Both the position numbers and the translations under genes were made by a program. Shown here in pieces: positions 1 to 8,540 of a DNA stretch of 64,000 bases; position 1 is the first letter of the stretch; each line of letters starts with the position of its first letter. The notes beneath the pieces were generated by a model. That model was not told the origin of the DNA. It ran no database searches and worked only from the letters and a program-made list of their open reading frames with translations. This stretch comes from Paenibacillus sp. J5C2022 (GTDB taxonomy: Bacteria > Bacillota > Bacilli > Paenibacillales > Paenibacillaceae), in NCBI RefSeq assembly GCF_025567625.1, contig NZ_JAOQJC010000029.1:1-64000 (forward strand), written 5' to 3'.

Positions 1-235
1 AACCTACACTGGAGAGCCGAAAAGGTGCGTACGAGTCGGAGTAGTGTATGAATCCTGCACTGGAGAGCTGAAAAGGTGCGTACGAGTCGGAGTAGTGTAT
101 GAATCCTGCACTGGAGAGCTGAAAAGGTGCGTGCGATCCGGACTAGTGTATGAAACCTACACTGGAGAGCTGAAAAGGTGCGTGCGAGCCAGAGTAGTGT
201 ATGAATCCTGCACTGGAGAGCTGAAAAGGTGCGGC
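1..235 (+). repeat. 51-bp tandem repeat array 1 (left end cut by window)
   Basis: Five units are seen, with CACTGGAG at 7, 58, 109, 160 and 211, exactly 51 bp apart. Each unit holds a core close to GGAGAGCTGAAAAGGTGCG and a boundary stretch AGTGTATGAATCCTGCACT whose ends AGTGTA and (T)GCACT/TACACT are inverted repeats. The first copy is at the window edge, so the array may continue to the left. Because 51 is a multiple of 3, the array stays open as a 70-codon frame, but no ribosome binding site or protein-like composition supports translation. It is related to the arrays near 26.3 kb and 61.2 kb. Confidence 0.93.
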
Positions 236-248
236 AGAGGTTTTTTCG

Positions 249-298
249 TTGCATAAAACGAAAATTGTTGCTAAAATATTTAGTAAAAGTTTATTAAT
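249..298 (+). promoter_or_regulatory. Promoter and operator of the LacI-family gene
   Basis: A sigma-A-like promoter is visible: TTGCAT at 249-254, 17-bp spacer, TAAAAT at 272-277. Directly downstream at 279-297 lies TTTAGTAAAAGTTTATTAA, an imperfect palindrome. A very similar sequence (1431-1450) stands just after the -10 box of the sugar operon, so this is probably the operator of the regulator encoded at 314, giving autoregulation. The promoter and sequence match are seen; binding is inferred. Confidence 0.7.
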
Positions 299-313
299 GA
301 GAGTGGTGACAGC

Positions 314-1324
314 ATGGCAACGATAAAAGATATAGCCAAGATGACGGAATTATCCAGCGCCACCGTCTCGCGCGTTCTGAATAACGATTACAGTATCAGC
401 GTAACGGACGAGACGAGGAAGAAAATTTTCGATGCCGCCCATAAACTGAATTACAAGAAAATAAAGACTCCGAGCGGCAATGGTAAAAAAAGCTTGCAGT
501 TGGGCCTCATCGTCTGGTGCTCGGAAGAACGAGAGGATTCCGATCCTTACTTCCTGTCCATCCGGCAAGCGGTGGAGAAGGAGTGCAGCGAGCAGGGCAT
601 CGCTATTAGCAGCACCTTCCGGCGATACGAGAATCAGGAATTGCATATCGATGCCAGCCATCTGAACGCATTGATCGTAATCGGGAAAGTACACCCTGAC
701 TATTTGGACAGGTATCCGCATATTCGGAACGTCGTATCCGTTGACTATATATTCGACGAGCAGCGCGACGCGGTCATTACGGACTTCGAAGAAGCCACTG
801 CGAAAGCCTTGGAGCATCTGTTCCAACTAGGCCATGAGCGGATCGGCTATATAGGCGGAACGACGGTTGAGTACACAAGCAAAGGGAACAAGCCGATATT
901 GGATACGAGACAGATGAGTCATGAGAGAATAATGCAGGAGAAGGGGCTGTTCAGGCGGGATGATGTCTACGTTGGCGCCTGGACGATGGAAGGCGGCTAT
1001 CAATTGATGAAGCAAGCGCTCGGCAAGCCGGACAGGCCGACGGCATTCCTGATCGGCAGCGATCCCATGGCGGTCGGTGCGGTAAGGGCGATAGACGAGT
1101 GCGGTCTGAAGGCGCCGGACGATGTGTCGATCGTCAGCTTCGATGACATACCGATTGCGGAATTTCTTAATCCGCCGTTAACAACCGTCAAGGTCCACAC
1201 GGAAGAGATGGGCAAAATGGCGGTTAAGCTGCTGCTCGACCAAGTGGAAGGGCGCGAGGTTCCTCTTCATGTGCATGTACCGACCAAGCTGATGATTCGG
1301 CAAAGCTGCGGCGCGAAAAAATAG
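314..1324 (+). CDS. LacI/GalR-family transcriptional regulator
   Basis: This 336-residue protein has the normal length and layout of the family. Residues 3-22 form the LacI helix-turn-helix (TIKDIAKMTELSSATVSRVL), followed by the hinge region and a periplasmic-binding-like sensor domain with the usual ending (DDIPIAEFLNPPLTTV and an EMGKMAVKLLLDQ helix). The start ATG follows GGTGA. It stands before a sugar importer operon and near-identical palindromes lie in front of itself and of that operon, so it most likely represses both until a sugar, perhaps an alpha-galactoside, binds. The ligand is inferred only from the neighbouring GH36-like enzyme. Confidence 0.93.
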   Translation: MATIKDIAKMTELSSATVSRVLNNDYSISVTDETRKKIFDAAHKLNYKKIKTPSGNGKKSLQLGLIVWCSEEREDSDPYFLSIRQAVEKECSEQGIAISSTFRRYENQELHIDASHLNALIVIGKVHPDYLDRYPHIRNVVSVDYIFDEQRDAVITDFEEATAKALEHLFQLGHERIGYIGGTTVEYTSKGNKPILDTRQMSHERIMQEKGLFRRDDVYVGAWTMEGGYQLMKQALGKPDRPTAFLIGSDPMAVGAVRAIDECGLKAPDDVSIVSFDDIPIAEFLNPPLTTVKVHTEEMGKMAVKLLLDQVEGREVPLHVHVPTKLMIRQSCGAKK

Positions 1325-1387
1325 GTTATTAAAATTATGCTGAGTTGTTCTCCAGAGCAATTAAGCATTTTTTTATTCTATGGACTC

Positions 1388-1450
1388 TTGCGGACGGAAA
1401 ATAAAGATGTTATGATTGCGTTGTGAAATATTTAGTTAATGTTTACTAAA
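1388..1450 (+). promoter_or_regulatory. Promoter and LacI-type operator of the sugar uptake operon
   Basis: TTGCGG (1388-1393), 17 bp, TATGAT (1411-1416) form a sigma-A-like promoter. The sequence TTTAGTTAATGTTTACTAAA at 1431-1450 is a nearly perfect palindrome and matches the site at 279-297 in front of the regulator gene. Position just after the expected transcription start fits repression by blocking elongation or initiation. The remaining leader to the first gene is about 250 nt and contains a polypurine tract. Confidence 0.72.
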
Positions 1451-1469
1451 ACAAATATGGGTCAACTTT

Positions 1470-1592
1470 CAAGGGGTGAAAGGGGGAAGGCAAGAAGGCA
1501 GGAAGGCAAGAGGGCAAAAGGGCAATAGGTCAAGAGGGCAGGAGGGCAAAAGGGCAAAGGGCGAAAGGGCGAAAGGGCGAAAGGGCAAGAAG
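1470..1592 (+). repeat. Polypurine low-complexity tract in the operon leader
   Basis: About 120 bp are almost entirely A and G with regularly spaced C, built from short degenerate units such as AAGGGCAAA, AGGAAGGC and GAAAGGGC. The stretch lies between the operator and the binding-protein gene and would be transcribed as a purine-rich leader. Many units resemble Shine-Dalgarno sequences, but no start codon follows them at useful distance. It may be variable in length between strains. Confidence 0.85.
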
Positions 1593-1705
1593 GCAAGAGG
1601 AATAAGACGTCGGCAAGCACCTCGTCGAGACAAGATCGGCAATGCAAGCAGATATGTAAGCGCTCTTAAGTGAATGGACCGACTCAAAAGAAAGAAGGGG
1701 TAGAT

Positions 1706-3382
1706 ATGAAAAGAACGGTTTCGTTAGTAGTGATTATGAGCTTGGCCATCCTGTTAGTCTCCGCTTGTTCCAGCAGCAACAACAATAATCAGGCGAACGA
1801 CGTTCAGCCTCCCGCATCCGAGAAGGATTCAGGCAAAGAGGCGGTCGTGAACGAATTCGGCTGGACCGTCCCCGAGAAGACGATTGAGATCAACTTCTAT
1901 GCCGGTCAAGACAACCCGGATAAGGTCGAAGAGAATCAGCAGTTGCTTCAGGCGTACATTCTGGAGCAATTCAACGTGAAGCTGAACAAAATCGTGTATG
2001 ACGTGGATAAAAAAGAGAAGCTGAACCTGATGCTTGCTTCAGGCGATTACCCCGAGGTCATTACCGGCTTAAGCGCCGAAGACGTCGCTAAATGGGCGGC
2101 GCAGGGGAAAGCGATTGAGCTGAGTGAATACATCGAGAAGCAGGCGCCGAACATCAAATCGCAGCTGGGCGACTGGTACAGCTCGTACTTCGATAAAGAC
2201 GGGAAGCTGTACGGACTGCCGCGCTATTGGGGGATTCTCCCGATTCCAGATTACTCCGCCCATATCCGGTACGACTGGTGGACGGCAATGGGATCGCCGG
2301 CATTCGAGACGCCGGAGCAGTATTTCGACCTCTTGAAGCAAATGCAGCAGCAGCATGCGACGAACAGCAACGGCGAGACTACCTATGCGCTGTCCAGCTA
2401 CGCCCCGGTCACCAAAAACATGGTGCCTACGCTTGCCGGCATGTACGGTCTGAAGGACAGCTTCAAAGTGACGGACGAAGGAGAATTCACGCACTGGGTC
2501 AATACGGACGAAGGGCTGGAGCTGACGAAATATATCAATCGGTTCTATCGCGAAGGGTTGCTCGATCCCGATATGTTCGTGAACAAGTTCGAGAATTGGA
2601 AAGCCAAGTTCTCTACAGAAAGAGTGATGGGTCATATCGGAGCCTGGTGGCAATCCTGGAACGGCGGTCATGAAGTGTGGCAGAAGACGAACCCGGATTG
2701 GAAGGAAGAGCAGCGTTATATACAAGTCGCTTTGAAAGCGGATTCAGCAGATATGGCTTACCTGTCCGCCAAAAATGCGCGCAGCGGCAGCTTCACGATT
2801 ATCACGGACAAAGCAAAGTCTCCGGAAAGTATTATCAAGTGGCTGAACTTCTCTGTTACCGACCTCGGCACGCGTCTGATCGGCTGGGGAGCGCCGAATC
2901 AGGCGGATTCCGTCTGGACCTTCAAGGACGGCAAGGCTGAATGGGTGGACGCCGCCCGCCGGCAAATTGTCGATGCGACCTGGAACTACGATCTCGGCGA
3001 GAAGATCGGTCAGGATATGTTCAACCTGGTGGAAGGGCAAGGCCTTATGAAGGACGACGGCAAGAGTACGTATTGGTTCGATCAGAACTTCAACGAAGAA
3101 GCCAAGTGGAAGAAGTTGATGAACGACAATCTGAAGGACACCATCTACGATTTCACGAGGGGCATTATCCCGATCGATCCCAGCACGCCGCTGGCGATTA
3201 CAATGCAGCAGGTCGACGATCAACTGGAGACGTTATGGGCGAAAGCAGTCATGAGCGATACGGAGGAGGCTGCCGTCAGCAACTTCATGGCGCTGCGCGA
3301 CAAGCTGAACAAAGCCGGGCTGAAAGATATCGAACAGTTCAAATCCGACGTATACAAGCAAAGAATGCAGGATTGGAAGTAG
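1706..3382 (+). CDS. Extracellular solute-binding lipoprotein of a CUT1-type sugar ABC importer (LplA-like)
   Basis: The 558-residue product starts with a lipoprotein signal (MKRTVSLVVIMSLAILLVSA then Cys, lipobox VSAC) and a Ser/Asn-rich linker, so it is tethered outside the membrane. The body is a large sugar-binding protein of the LplA/YtcQ kind, at the usual 500-560 residues. I start at ATG 1706, preceded by AGAAGGGG seven bases upstream; an in-frame ATG at 1670 would put twelve hydrophilic residues before the signal. Two permease genes follow directly, so it delivers an oligosaccharide to them. The substrate is not readable from sequence; the glycosidases downstream suggest a galactoside or related glycan. 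Confidence 0.92.
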   Translation: MKRTVSLVVIMSLAILLVSACSSSNNNNQANDVQPPASEKDSGKEAVVNEFGWTVPEKTIEINFYAGQDNPDKVEENQQLLQAYILEQFNVKLNKIVYDVDKKEKLNLMLASGDYPEVITGLSAEDVAKWAAQGKAIELSEYIEKQAPNIKSQLGDWYSSYFDKDGKLYGLPRYWGILPIPDYSAHIRYDWWTAMGSPAFETPEQYFDLLKQMQQQHATNSNGETTYALSSYAPVTKNMVPTLAGMYGLKDSFKVTDEGEFTHWVNTDEGLELTKYINRFYREGLLDPDMFVNKFENWKAKFSTERVMGHIGAWWQSWNGGHEVWQKTNPDWKEEQRYIQVALKADSADMAYLSAKNARSGSFTIITDKAKSPESIIKWLNFSVTDLGTRLIGWGAPNQADSVWTFKDGKAEWVDAARRQIVDATWNYDLGEKIGQDMFNLVEGQGLMKDDGKSTYWFDQNFNEEAKWKKLMNDNLKDTIYDFTRGIIPIDPSTPLAITMQQVDDQLETLWAKAVMSDTEEAAVSNFMALRDKLNKAGLKDIEQFKSDVYKQRMQDWK

Positions 3383-3446
3383 CAGTTGAGAGGAGGGCGC
3401 GAGAAGGCGCCTTCCTCCCGCAATTTTTTTCACGATGGAGGATCGT

Positions 3447-4403
3447 ATGATGAGACGGAACCGGCAGGACACAGGACAGCATGCTTCTTCAACGGTCAGA
3501 AGGTTATGGCGGACGGCGGTGCGGGAAAGGCAATTTTGGTACATTTGCATTCCGATGATCGTATGGATCGCGGTTTTCCAGTATGCGCCGATGTACGGCA
3601 TTATCATTTCTTTTATGAACTACATCCCCGGCAAGCCGATATTAAGCAGCGAATGGGTAGGGCTTGCGCATATTAACAGCTTTATTCAGTCCCCGGACTT
3701 CTGGCCAGTCATCCGCAATACGCTTGCGATCAGCGGATTGAATATTCTATTCGGCTTCCCGGCACCGATTATATTGGCGATATTGCTGAACGAGATACGC
3801 AAGCAGGCGTTCAAGAAGATCGTTCAGACGATATCGTATTTGCCGCATTTCATCTCCTGGGTAGTCGTGGCGAGCCTGCTGTTCACGCTCCTGGGCAATG
3901 AGGGTATTCTGAATCAGCTGTTGCTGGGATTGGGGCTGATTGACAAGCCGATCTCTTATCTGGGAGAAGGCAAGTACTTCTGGGGCATTATTACTTCGTC
4001 TAACATATGGAAGGATGTCGGCTGGTCGACCATCATCTACTTGTCTGCGATTGCAGGCGTCGATTCGGAGCTGTACGATGCAGGCAAGGTGGACGGACTC
4101 GGACGGTTCGGGATGAACTGGCATATCGTGCTTCCCAGCATCCGGTCCACGATTGTCGTCCTCTGGATACTGGGCATCGGCGGCATACTGAACGCGGGCT
4201 TCGAGCAGCAACTGCTCATCGGCAACGCGCAGACGAGAGAGTTCCATGAGGTCATCGATACGTACGCATACAAATACGGCATCCAGCTCGGCAATTATTC
4301 CTACGGAGCCGCGATCAGCTTGATGAAAGCGTTAATTGGCGTAACGCTTGTATTCGGAGCCAACCGTTTCAGCAAGAAAGTACTGGACACATCGATTATA
4401 TAG
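3447..4403 (+). CDS. CUT1 sugar ABC transporter permease (LplB-like)
   Basis: A 318-residue inner membrane permease with about six hydrophobic segments. The cytoplasmic EAA loop that contacts the ATPase is visible as DAGKVDGLGRFGMNWHIVLP near residue 210. The start at ATG 3447 is chosen because GGAGG ends five bases upstream; an ATG at 3435 overlaps that site. The gene follows the binding protein by about 60 bp and is followed 12 bp later by the partner permease. No ATPase gene is present in the operon, as is usual for these systems, which in Bacillus and relatives use a shared MsmX-type ATPase encoded elsewhere. Confidence 0.92.
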   Translation: MMRRNRQDTGQHASSTVRRLWRTAVRERQFWYICIPMIVWIAVFQYAPMYGIIISFMNYIPGKPILSSEWVGLAHINSFIQSPDFWPVIRNTLAISGLNILFGFPAPIILAILLNEIRKQAFKKIVQTISYLPHFISWVVVASLLFTLLGNEGILNQLLLGLGLIDKPISYLGEGKYFWGIITSSNIWKDVGWSTIIYLSAIAGVDSELYDAGKVDGLGRFGMNWHIVLPSIRSTIVVLWILGIGGILNAGFEQQLLIGNAQTREFHEVIDTYAYKYGIQLGNYSYGAAISLMKALIGVTLVFGANRFSKKVLDTSII

Positions 4404-4415
4404 GAGGGAGACGGG

Positions 4416-5312
4416 ATGAATACAGGGTTTTACAAGCCAACGCTGGGAAGTCGGCTGTTCGATGGTTTCAACATCCTTTTTATGATCGTATTTTCGTTTC
4501 TGATGCTGTATCCGTTCATTAACCTGTTTGCGCTGTCGCTCAACGAAGGGACGGATGCGGCGCGGGGAGGCATTTATTTTTGGCCCCGCGTATTTACGCT
4601 GGAGAACTACTCCTTTATTTTGCAAAATGAGAAGATTTACGAAGGGCTTCTCATGTCCGTCCTGCGGGTGACCGTGGGGACGATCATTACGGTATTGGCG
4701 ACCGGATTGCTGTCCTATGTCGTCACCGTCAAGCATTTCTCCGGCAGGAAGTTCATGCGGATCATCTTCCTGATTACGATTTACTTCGGCGGCGGCCTGA
4801 TTCCGACTTATCTGTTAATGGTGAAGCTCGGACTGACCAACTCCTTCCAGGTGTACTGGATGCCGAGTATGCTGAGCGCTTATTTCATGCTGCTGATGGC
4901 TTCGTATATGCAGAACTTGCCCGATTCGCTGTTCGAGTCGGCCAGAATAGACGGCGCCAGCGAGCTTAGAATCTACGCCCAGATCGTCATCCCCACTTCG
5001 CTGCCCGTATTCGCTTCCATTGCCATATTCAGCTCGGTAGGCCACTGGAACTCCTGGTTCGACGTCATCTTGTACAATTCCAGCGGCGATTACGATACGC
5101 TGCAGGTGTATCTGAGGAAGATGCTGCTCGAAGTGGAAGCGCTGAATCAAGTGACCAATCAGCAGCAGGCGTATACGAAGTTCCGCAACATCTCTGCGGA
5201 GACGCTGCGCGCGTCGGTTACGATGATCGTGACGCTGCCGATCCTGTTCGTCTATCCGTTCTTTCAGCGCTATTTCGTAGGGGGCATCACGCTTGGCGCC
5301 GTCAAGGGCTAG
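4416..5312 (+). CDS. CUT1 sugar ABC transporter permease (LplC-like)
   Basis: This 298-residue permease is the second half of the heterodimeric channel. It starts after TAGGAGGGAGACGGG, has an N-terminal amphipathic stretch then six membrane segments, and shows the EAA loop ESARIDGASELRIYAQIVIP near residue 180. The C terminus (FFQRYFVGGITLGAVKG) is the ending typical of the LplC/YtcP group. It lies 12 bp after the LplB-like gene and 52 bp before the GH36-like gene, so all are probably co-transcribed from the promoter at 1388. Confidence 0.92.
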   Translation: MNTGFYKPTLGSRLFDGFNILFMIVFSFLMLYPFINLFALSLNEGTDAARGGIYFWPRVFTLENYSFILQNEKIYEGLLMSVLRVTVGTIITVLATGLLSYVVTVKHFSGRKFMRIIFLITIYFGGGLIPTYLLMVKLGLTNSFQVYWMPSMLSAYFMLLMASYMQNLPDSLFESARIDGASELRIYAQIVIPTSLPVFASIAIFSSVGHWNSWFDVILYNSSGDYDTLQVYLRKMLLEVEALNQVTNQQQAYTKFRNISAETLRASVTMIVTLPILFVYPFFQRYFVGGITLGAVKG

Positions 5313-5364
5313 TCACTCATACAGGGATAATCATGTTCAGCCACATAGAAGGAGAGAGAAGACG

Positions 5365-7140
5365 ATGGTACAGGCAACTAGTGAAAAATTCCGATTACAC
5401 GTTAAGGACGAGACGCAGTCGTTCCAAGCATCAATAGAAGCAACTGAAGTGGCGGAGGGGCTGGAGCGCGTCCGGATTGTGCTGGAGGCGCAACAGCCGG
5501 GACAGCCGCCGGAAGTGGAGATAGAGTGGTATCATCCCATCGTGGACATATTCGCATTCTGGCATCCCGCCTTGTATCGGAACAAGAGGTTCTATGTCGA
5601 TTGGGAGAAGGGCTTCTCCTCCAAGTCATCCTCCTTCGCGCCGGTATGCAGTCTGTTCAGCCGAAGCGGACGCAACCGGCTCACATTCGCCTTCTCGGAT
5701 GCGATGAATACGGTGGAGCTGAAGGCGGGCGTCAATGAGGAATCGGCCTCTTTTATTTGCAGCGTCAAATTATTCTCCGAGCCCTGCTCCCCGATCAATC
5801 GTTATGAAGGCACGCTCTACATCGACATGCGGGATATGCCGTACTACGATTCGTTGAATGAGGTCGGCCAGTGGTGGGCGGAGCTGCCCGATTACACGCC
5901 CGCACCTGTGCCGGATGCGGCCAGACTGCCGATGTACTCTACCTGGTACAGCTTCCACCAGCAGCTGTCTCCCGCAGAGATCGAGGAGCAATGCCGTCTG
6001 TCCAAGCCGCTCGGCTGCGACAGCGTCATCGTCGACGACGGCTGGCAGACGGAGGATAATGCGCGAGGGTACGCTTACTGTGGAGATTGGGAAGTATGCG
6101 TGGACAAGATGGGAGACATGCGGGCGCATGTCGAACGGGTTCAGCAGATGGGCGTGAAATATATGCTGTGGTATTCCGTTCCGTATGTGGGTATACACAG
6201 CAAGGCATGGAGCCGCTTCGAGCACAAGCTGCTGAAGTTCCTGCCGCAAGCCGGGGCGGGCGTACTGGACCCCAGATACCCCGAAGTGCGCAGCTATGTG
6301 ATCGATACGTATATGAACGCGGTAAGAGACTGGAATCTGGACGGCTTCAAGCTCGACTTCATCGACCGCTTCCAAGCGGATGAGCATACCCTTCACAAGG
6401 ATGATCCGGAGATGGATTACCGCTCCGTTCCCGAAGCGGTAGATCGGCTGATGAGCGATGTCATTCAGCGTCTCCGCGAGGTGAAGCCCGATATTATGAT
6501 TGAATTCCGCCAGGCGTATATCGGTCCGCTCATGCGCAAGTACGGCAATATGTTCCGTGCATACGACTGTCCGAACGATCCGCTCGAGAACCGTGTCCGC
6601 GTCGTGGACATTCGCCTGATTGCGGGTGATACGGCCGTTCATTCGGATATGATCATGTGGCATACGGATGAGTCTGTTGAATCGGCCGCTATTCATATTA
6701 TTAATATTCTGTTCTCCGTACCGCAGCTCTCCATGCGGGTCGAACGGCTTCCCGAGGCGCATCGCGAGATGGTGCAATACTGGCTCGGCTTCTGGCGGGA
6801 GCATCGGGATGTGCTGCTGGACGGGAAATTGATGCCGCAATCGCCGGAATCCAATTATCCGATCGTGACGGCATGCAATGGAAGCGAGCGAATCGTATGC
6901 GCCTATGAGGATATGGTCGTTAATCCGGGTACGGAGCTGCCGCCAGTCGTCATCATCGTGAACGGCACGGCCAAGAAGCGCGTCGTCGTGGAATGGCAAG
7001 CGGATTGGAGCGAGGCGGATATCGCCATTCGGAACTGTCAGGGCAAGACGGTCGTGCTGCGCAGCGGCGTTCGCCTGGAGCAAGGCTTGCACAGGTTCGA
7101 CGTTCCGGTATCCGGAACGCTGGAAGTCGTGAGACGTTAG
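5365..7140 (+). CDS. GH36-like alpha-galactosidase-type glycoside hydrolase
   Basis: A 591-residue cytoplasmic enzyme without a signal peptide. After an N-terminal beta domain comes a TIM barrel with family features: STWYSFHQQ near residue 192, the substrate-binding VDDGWQ near 224 and FKLDFIDRF near 328, whose Asp (about 330) is the expected nucleophile. The Asp-rich RAYDCPNDPLENRVRVVD stretch near 400 probably carries the acid/base. The start ATG at 5365 is preceded by GAAGGAGAGAG; an upstream ATG at 5293 lies inside the permease gene. It likely hydrolyses the alpha-linked oligosaccharide imported by the preceding transporter. The precise linkage is uncertain because GH36 includes several specificities. 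Confidence 0.85.
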   Translation: MVQATSEKFRLHVKDETQSFQASIEATEVAEGLERVRIVLEAQQPGQPPEVEIEWYHPIVDIFAFWHPALYRNKRFYVDWEKGFSSKSSSFAPVCSLFSRSGRNRLTFAFSDAMNTVELKAGVNEESASFICSVKLFSEPCSPINRYEGTLYIDMRDMPYYDSLNEVGQWWAELPDYTPAPVPDAARLPMYSTWYSFHQQLSPAEIEEQCRLSKPLGCDSVIVDDGWQTEDNARGYAYCGDWEVCVDKMGDMRAHVERVQQMGVKYMLWYSVPYVGIHSKAWSRFEHKLLKFLPQAGAGVLDPRYPEVRSYVIDTYMNAVRDWNLDGFKLDFIDRFQADEHTLHKDDPEMDYRSVPEAVDRLMSDVIQRLREVKPDIMIEFRQAYIGPLMRKYGNMFRAYDCPNDPLENRVRVVDIRLIAGDTAVHSDMIMWHTDESVESAAIHIINILFSVPQLSMRVERLPEAHREMVQYWLGFWREHRDVLLDGKLMPQSPESNYPIVTACNGSERIVCAYEDMVVNPGTELPPVVIIVNGTAKKRVVVEWQADWSEADIAIRNCQGKTVVLRSGVRLEQGLHRFDVPVSGTLEVVRR

Positions 7141-7154
7141 GGGAGGGATGCAGC

Positions 7155-8540
7155 ATGAAGAGTCAGCCGCAGGAACGGACGAAGAGCATAGGGAGAGTTG
7201 CCGTCCGGACGTCGGATGAGCGATTGAACAAGGGGATCGCCTGGGCCAAGGAGCAAGCTTTGTCTTATGTCAATGACGGCGATCCCGTAGGCAAGTGGTA
7301 TGAAGCCGCTTTGCCCGCAAGGGAAAGCTTCTGCGTAAGGGATGTGTCTCATCAAAGCGCGGGCGCCTATATGCTGGGTCTGAAGGATTATACGAAAAAT
7401 ATGCTTCATAAGTTCGCGCAGCATATTGCCGGAGAGCGGGACTGGTGCACGTATTGGGAAATGAACAAGGAAGATCGGCCGACGCCCGTCGATTATACGG
7501 ACGACTCCGATTTCTGGTATAACCTGCCGGCCAACTTTGATTTTCTGCACTGCTGCTATCGGGAATATATGCGCACGGGAGACGAGGATTATCTTCATCA
7601 TGCAGTCTTCACTCGCTTCTATGACAAATCGCTAACCGACTACATTGAGGTGTGGGACAAGGACGGCGACGGTACGCCGGAGCATTATGCCTATTATGGG
7701 AGACGAGGGATCGCTTCCTACGTAGAGGATGGGCTCCACCCGCTTGTGGCCGGAGACTTGCTGGCTGCGCAATATGCCGCCTTCCGCGCGTATGCGGAGA
7801 TGAAGCGATGGTGCGGGCAGCAGGAAGAAGCGGAGAAGTGGCTGCGCAAAGCGGACGATCTTCAGGGGCAATATGAGACGGAATGGTGGGACGAGAAGGC
7901 CGGTCGCTTCAGCGGCTGCAAGCTGCAGGATCGATCGTTCCATAACGATTATTATAAATCCGCCAACTACTTGCCGCTGTACTTCGGCTTCATCGGAGAT
8001 TCCCTCAAGCTGAAGCTGGCGCTGGAAGACGCGATCCGTTATGATGGATACAATGTGGAGGAGCAATCGCATCTGCCGGACATCTGCTGCAAGTACGGGT
8101 ATCGCAATCAGGCGATGGAACAGCTCTTGGAGCTGACCGACGAGCGCTTGCACAGGAGAGAATATCCCGAGGTGTCATTCGCCGTGATGGGAGCGGTATA
8201 CGCCGGACTGCTGGGCATCGAGCCTGACGCGCGCGAGCGGACGGTCGCGACGCTTCCGGGATTGCCGGATGAGCTTGGCTTCATTCAGGCAGATGCCGTT
8301 CCACTGTTCGACGGGGAGATCGATGTGCGGCATGAAGGCTGCGAAGCGAGCGCCATGACGAACCGCTGCAAGCATCCGATCCAGTGGACGGCGAAGTTCC
8401 CGGGCGAATACGAACGGTTATATGTGAACGGCAATCCGATGCCGCCGGCCTATGAGCGGGATTGGAACGGCGATGTCCACAGCAAGATTACGGTAGTATT
8501 AAAAGAGGGAGATACGGTACAGGTGAAATGTCATCTATGA
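7155..8540 (+). CDS. Six-hairpin (alpha/alpha)6-barrel glycosidase-like protein
   Basis: A 461-residue protein with no signal peptide, starting at ATG 7155 after GGGAGGG. It has the repeated helical pairs and acidic/aromatic clusters of (alpha/alpha)6-barrel glycosidases: RESFCVRDVSHQSAGAYMLG near residue 53, DDSDFWYNLPANFDF near 115, and HNDYYKSANYLPLYFGF near 262, with a small beta domain at the end. I cannot assign a CAZy family with confidence; alpha-L-rhamnosidase-like or amylo-glucosidase-like folds are possible. It lies 14 bp after the GH36-like gene and overlaps the next gene by 3 bp, so it acts in the same catabolic operon. Confidence 0.82.
   Translation: MKSQPQERTKSIGRVAVRTSDERLNKGIAWAKEQALSYVNDGDPVGKWYEAALPARESFCVRDVSHQSAGAYMLGLKDYTKNMLHKFAQHIAGERDWCTYWEMNKEDRPTPVDYTDDSDFWYNLPANFDFLHCCYREYMRTGDEDYLHHAVFTRFYDKSLTDYIEVWDKDGDGTPEHYAYYGRRGIASYVEDGLHPLVAGDLLAAQYAAFRAYAEMKRWCGQQEEAEKWLRKADDLQGQYETEWWDEKAGRFSGCKLQDRSFHNDYYKSANYLPLYFGFIGDSLKLKLALEDAIRYDGYNVEEQSHLPDICCKYGYRNQAMEQLLELTDERLHRREYPEVSFAVMGAVYAGLLGIEPDARERTVATLPGLPDELGFIQADAVPLFDGEIDVRHEGCEASAMTNRCKHPIQWTAKFPGEYERLYVNGNPMPPAYERDWNGDVHSKITVVLKEGDTVQVKCHL

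Noticed and set aside
1476-1673. Frame through the polypurine tract (Lys/Arg/Gly-rich peptide).
   Set aside because: Low-complexity product of the purine repeat; the real gene starts at 1706 in another context.
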